64,000 bases of DNA from Anoplolepis gracilipes (Eukaryota > Arthropoda > Insecta > Hymenoptera > Formicidae). This document shows positions 51,057 through 64,000 of the stretch, in pieces. The notes under the pieces are model-generated. The model saw only the letters and a program-made list of their open reading frames with translations, had not been told where the DNA came from and did not search any database. The translations under genes and the position numbers were made by a program. The DNA is taken from NCBI RefSeq assembly GCF_047496725.1, contig NC_132977.1, positions 1,025,001 to 1,089,000 of the forward strand. The letters run 5' to 3'. How positions within the stretch are numbered: position 1 is the first letter of the stretch; each line of letters begins with the position of its first letter.

Positions 51057-52893
51057 AGCGAAAAATATAAGAATGCTTCAATCGTATACGATATTCGTGT
51101 TGATAAGAAATAATGAAATAGCTGGCAGGCAAACCTTTCGAGATACGTTTCTCGACTTTAATTACTTGAATATATCATTGAATAAATCAATAGAAGATAT
51201 TAGATATATCTTTTAATAACTTTTAATTTGAGATTAAAGGTTTCTATATTTTTTAAAATATGCAATTACATATATATATATAAATATATTTGATCTTGCT
51301 TGTACGGTACGGTTGTTCTCTGCCGTTTTATTTTCAAACTATTTGTATCGAAACATAATTCGTCATAGTTGCGAAGCCGGTTTTTAAAAGTCGCTTACGA
51401 TAAATATATAAACGTATGATTAAAAGCACGGAACATCGCACGTCGCGGTAAGTAACGCCCAAGTTACGACCTATATTCTATATCTCACAAGTTCGACAGT
51501 ACTGTCTTTATAAATTACGATTGCCCCGACAGTAACTCAGCGCGTGACCTTCGGTAGCAAATTATAATTATGCCGGGCGTAACGATTCGTAAGTAACGAC
51601 CGCCGTCAAAACACGATGCAATTAATATTTTGCAGGGCGTATTTGCTCGATGCGCCGCGTCGTCCCGCGGATGACTATACTAGACGTGAACGCAACTTTT
51701 CAAGTTTCCTTGAACCTTCGCGAGCCAATGATTAACGAGTTTGTTCGGACGTGTCCCCCAGTAGGTGATAATGTCGTTGGAGAAAGCGCGTTTCGATCTC
51801 AAAAAACGACCACTCGTAAGTCTCCTTAGCCGTTTGCGGCGATTGTACTTGCAATATTGCAGCTGATCCACAATGACTGGCATCATTTCTGTAAAGAAAG
51901 CTGCGTGCATATATCGGCGAACCAACGAATCTCGCCGTAGATCCGTCGTCCACGGACGAATCAACGCTAAGGATAATCGGCTGGACCTTGAAGTGTTGAC
52001 GTGATAGCTGCCCTGTAAAACATGCAGGTGCGAGGACTGCGCCGACTAAAAGATCGCGGGAGATAATTGGGGGATTCCATTTTTTATAGCAAGTCTTTTT
52101 ATACGTCAGGTAGAACATTGAGATCCATGGGAAGCAACGTTCTTAATCGATGTACTGTTATTCTAAAGGTTGTATCAATCCCTAATAAGCCATATGTCAT
52201 TAAAGAATTCCATAAGCATACCTCTATTATAACAGGTACTGTTTTGCGCACGTTTTAGATGAAATTCTCTCTGGATTATAGATATGATTAATTTTCCAAG
52301 TATTTGACATTGCTATCAAGTCAACGATCTGTGATCAAGGTTAATGGTAACAAAAGTAAATTTATTCTAGCCAAGCGAATTTATACTCGTGATAGTTATT
52401 TTATTTATGGGATACATTTAATACCATTAACGTCAGATCCAGCTAGCAACGAACGAAACACAGATTGTTTCATCCACGGGAATTTTGGGGATTTCCAATG
52501 GCCACTAGGTATGCAGGAATGTCCGCGTCGAAAGATAGCTATTTTCAAGTTCACGGTTGTGCAGTGAGTAATCAAAATATAATACGTATATATTTTATCG
52601 GAGTTTAAAATCCTGTTTTAAAGTTAACAAAGGCAAATATTGTGACTTTAAAATATAATTCTACACGTACGAGAAAAGGTATGCGGAAAATCAAATTTCG
52701 GCATAAATAAATCTCGTGTATTCTTTCAACAAATATTCAGTAAATTTAGAAATTTTATTAATCGCCAAGATTTTATTTGAACATTTTATAGCACGAAAAT
52801 TACTACATTAATATTTTAAAACAAAAACGGTTATTTAATAACAATTATTTAATAAAACAGTACTCATACCTATCTAATGTATTTATACATAAT
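51057..52893. other. Interior between the inverted repeats; no supported gene
   Basis: No transposase, reverse transcriptase or other recognisable protein is encoded between the two repeat arms. Positions about 51360-52120 are less AT-rich and hold overlapping open frames on the minus strand (94 and 128 codons) without motifs. Promoter or untranslated sequence is possible, but nothing is demonstrable. Confidence 0.4.
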
Positions 52894-53087
52894 TAAATAT
52901 ATTTGTATACCTTTACATTATATAATTGTAGATTGTATAATATATTTGGTTCTATTATATATTTTAAATCGTTTGATGAGTATATATGAGTAAATATATT
53001 TGTATACTTTAGATTATGTAATTGTAGATTGTATAATATATTTGGTTTTATTATATATTTTAAATCGTGTGATGAGTATAATATGTT
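52894..53087. repeat. Two tandem copies of a 97-bp AT-rich unit
   Basis: The word TAAATATATTTGTATAC starts at 52894 and again at 52991. Each is followed by the near-identical ATTGTAGATTGTATAATATA and ATATTTTAAATCGTxTGATGAG. The copies differ at only a few bases, so the duplication is fairly recent. Confidence 0.85.
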
Positions 53088-53312
53088 GGAAGCTATCTAT
53101 TTGATAACGCATAACTTATCCGAGGCATTATGTCAGCTTGTATGATTATAGTATTCATGGAAAAATGGCAAATTGCAATCTATGCATAAACGCGCAGTCA
53201 AATACTGGCTTTTCTTCCGTATATGATCACAGGGGAATTTGCGTTTGCATTGACTTCGTTCACACGACCTACTGCCAAGTACTCACGCGATCTTGTGGTT
53301 GTCATTTTCACT

Positions 53313-54400
53313 CTTCATTGATCGCTACTTCTATCATTTCTTTCAAACATACAGTTATGACAGTATTATTACAAATGTCATTTGTAATTGAAAAATTATG
53401 TTTAATGACACTTTAAGAACAATTATGTTTAATAACGTGTTTAACATACCTATATATCTTTCATTTTAATTTCTTTATATTCTTATAAGTATTAATATAT
53501 TATATCAAACGAGCTTTAAAATAGATTTTATTTCAACATGAGACTTTAATGGTTATGGGAAATAATATTTCACATCTTGAATATTTTATACATAGTGTGA
53601 TATTTCTACAAGATGTATCATATTGGTATAACATGCATATTGTCAGTTTTTACTCATTATTTTACGCCCTGTAATTTCATTGATCGCTACTTCTATCATT
53701 TCTTTGAAACATACAGTTATGACAGTATTATTACGAATGTCATTTGTAATTGAAAAATTATGTTTAATGACACTTTAAGAACAATTATGTTTAATAACGT
53801 GTTTAACATATATATCTTTCATTTTAATTTCTTTATATTCTTATAAGTATTAATATATTATATTAAACGAGCTTAAAAAAAATAAATTTTATTTCAACAT
53901 GAGACTTTAATGGTTATGGGAAATAATATTTCGCATCTTGAATATTTTATATATAGTGTGATATCTCTACAAGATATATCACATTTGTATAACATGCATA
54001 TTGTTAGTTTTTACTCATTATTTTACGCCCTGTAATTTCATTGATCGCTACTTCTATCATTTCTTTCAAACATACAGTTATGACAGTATTATTACGAATG
54101 TCATTTGTAATTGAAAAATTATGTTTAATGACACTTTAAGAACAATTATGTTTAATAACGTGTTTAACATATATATCTTTCATTTTAATTTCTTTATATT
54201 CTTATAAGTATTAATATATTATATTAAACGAGCTTAAAAAAAATAAATTTTATTTCAACATGAGACTTTAATGGTTATGGGAAATAATATTTCGCATCTT
54301 GAATATTTTATATATAGTGTGATATCTCTACAAGATATATCACATTTGTATAACATGCATATTGTCAGTTTTCACTCATTATTTTACGCCCTGTAATTTT
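53313..54400 (+). repeat. Three tandem copies of a unit of about 362 bp
   Basis: Units start at 53313, 53676 and 54037, each with TTCATTGATCGCTACTTCTA, and end with TTTTACGCCCTGTAATTT. Copies two and three are almost identical, with the first more diverged. The unit is AT-rich and non-coding. Together with the inverted copy at 50640-50967 it could be the long terminal repeats of an unknown element, or a small dispersed satellite. Confidence 0.9.
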
Positions 54401-54605
54401 GCGGCTGTCACATCGAAAATTAAGAAACCGTATCGTACCGATGCACGTAAATCACTTTGACACTCCGTAACATTGTCCCACCTGTTGGATTCCTCGCATA
54501 ACACGACTCGTTTCATAAAAACGTTTCATAAAATTAGTGAGTAATCGCAGTTTTTACAACATACACATAAGTATATAAGCGTCGCTATTCCATGTATGTA
54601 CTTCG

Positions 54606-64000
<9,395 letters not shown>

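Overview
This is a non-bacterial, intron-rich, AT-rich window that reads as an insect nuclear genome. It is probably hymenopteran and most like an ant. The pointers are many unmethylated-looking CpG-rich islands in an otherwise AT-rich background, short GT-AG introns of about 60-100 bp beside very long ones, decayed tandem glycoside hydrolase family 1 (GH1) copies, a Penelope-like element, and small MITEs with piggyBac-type TTAA ends. The order Hymenoptera is an inference; no marker gene settles it.

Layout. Positions 1-8300 hold no gene I can support. There are two small terminal-inverted-repeat elements (1791-2316 and 4431-4659) and a few CpG-rich blocks that could be promoters or untranslated exons. 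Positions 8335-14400 (minus strand) are a graveyard of beta-glucosidase/myrosinase-type GH1 genes. One nearly full-length pseudogene (12400-14400) has lost both catalytic glutamates. There is also a scrambled pair of fragments (11825-12165), and a second long copy (8335-11171) that carries a 5'-truncated Penelope-like retroelement (9610-10265). Positions 15547-20534 (minus) hold an 11-exon gene for a sperm-tail PG-rich repeat protein, clearly the STPG2 family. It is the best-supported gene in the window, except for one splice junction whose phases do not agree.

Positions 23918-24799 (plus) hold the first four coding exons of a nudC gene. The N-terminal domain, coiled coil and acidic linker are present, but the CS domain that should follow cannot be found in the remaining 39 kb. 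Positions 26435-27214 (minus) carry two phase-compatible exons for a long cytoplasmic tail followed by one membrane span (type II topology). A separate minus-strand first coding exon at 41688-41846 also ends in phase 0 beside a CpG-rich promoter-like island, so it could be the start of the same long-intron gene.

From 43 kb to the end I see no confident gene. The structure there is repetitive: a 392-bp TIR element with a 5-bp target duplication (43138-43529), three tandem copies of a unit of about 362 bp (53313-54400) with an inverted copy 2.3 kb to the left (50640-50967), a 97-bp duplication, and long simple repeats. STPG2 (axoneme/sperm) and nudC (dynein-linked chaperone) both touch microtubule biology, but they lie on opposite strands and I have no evidence that they are co-regulated.
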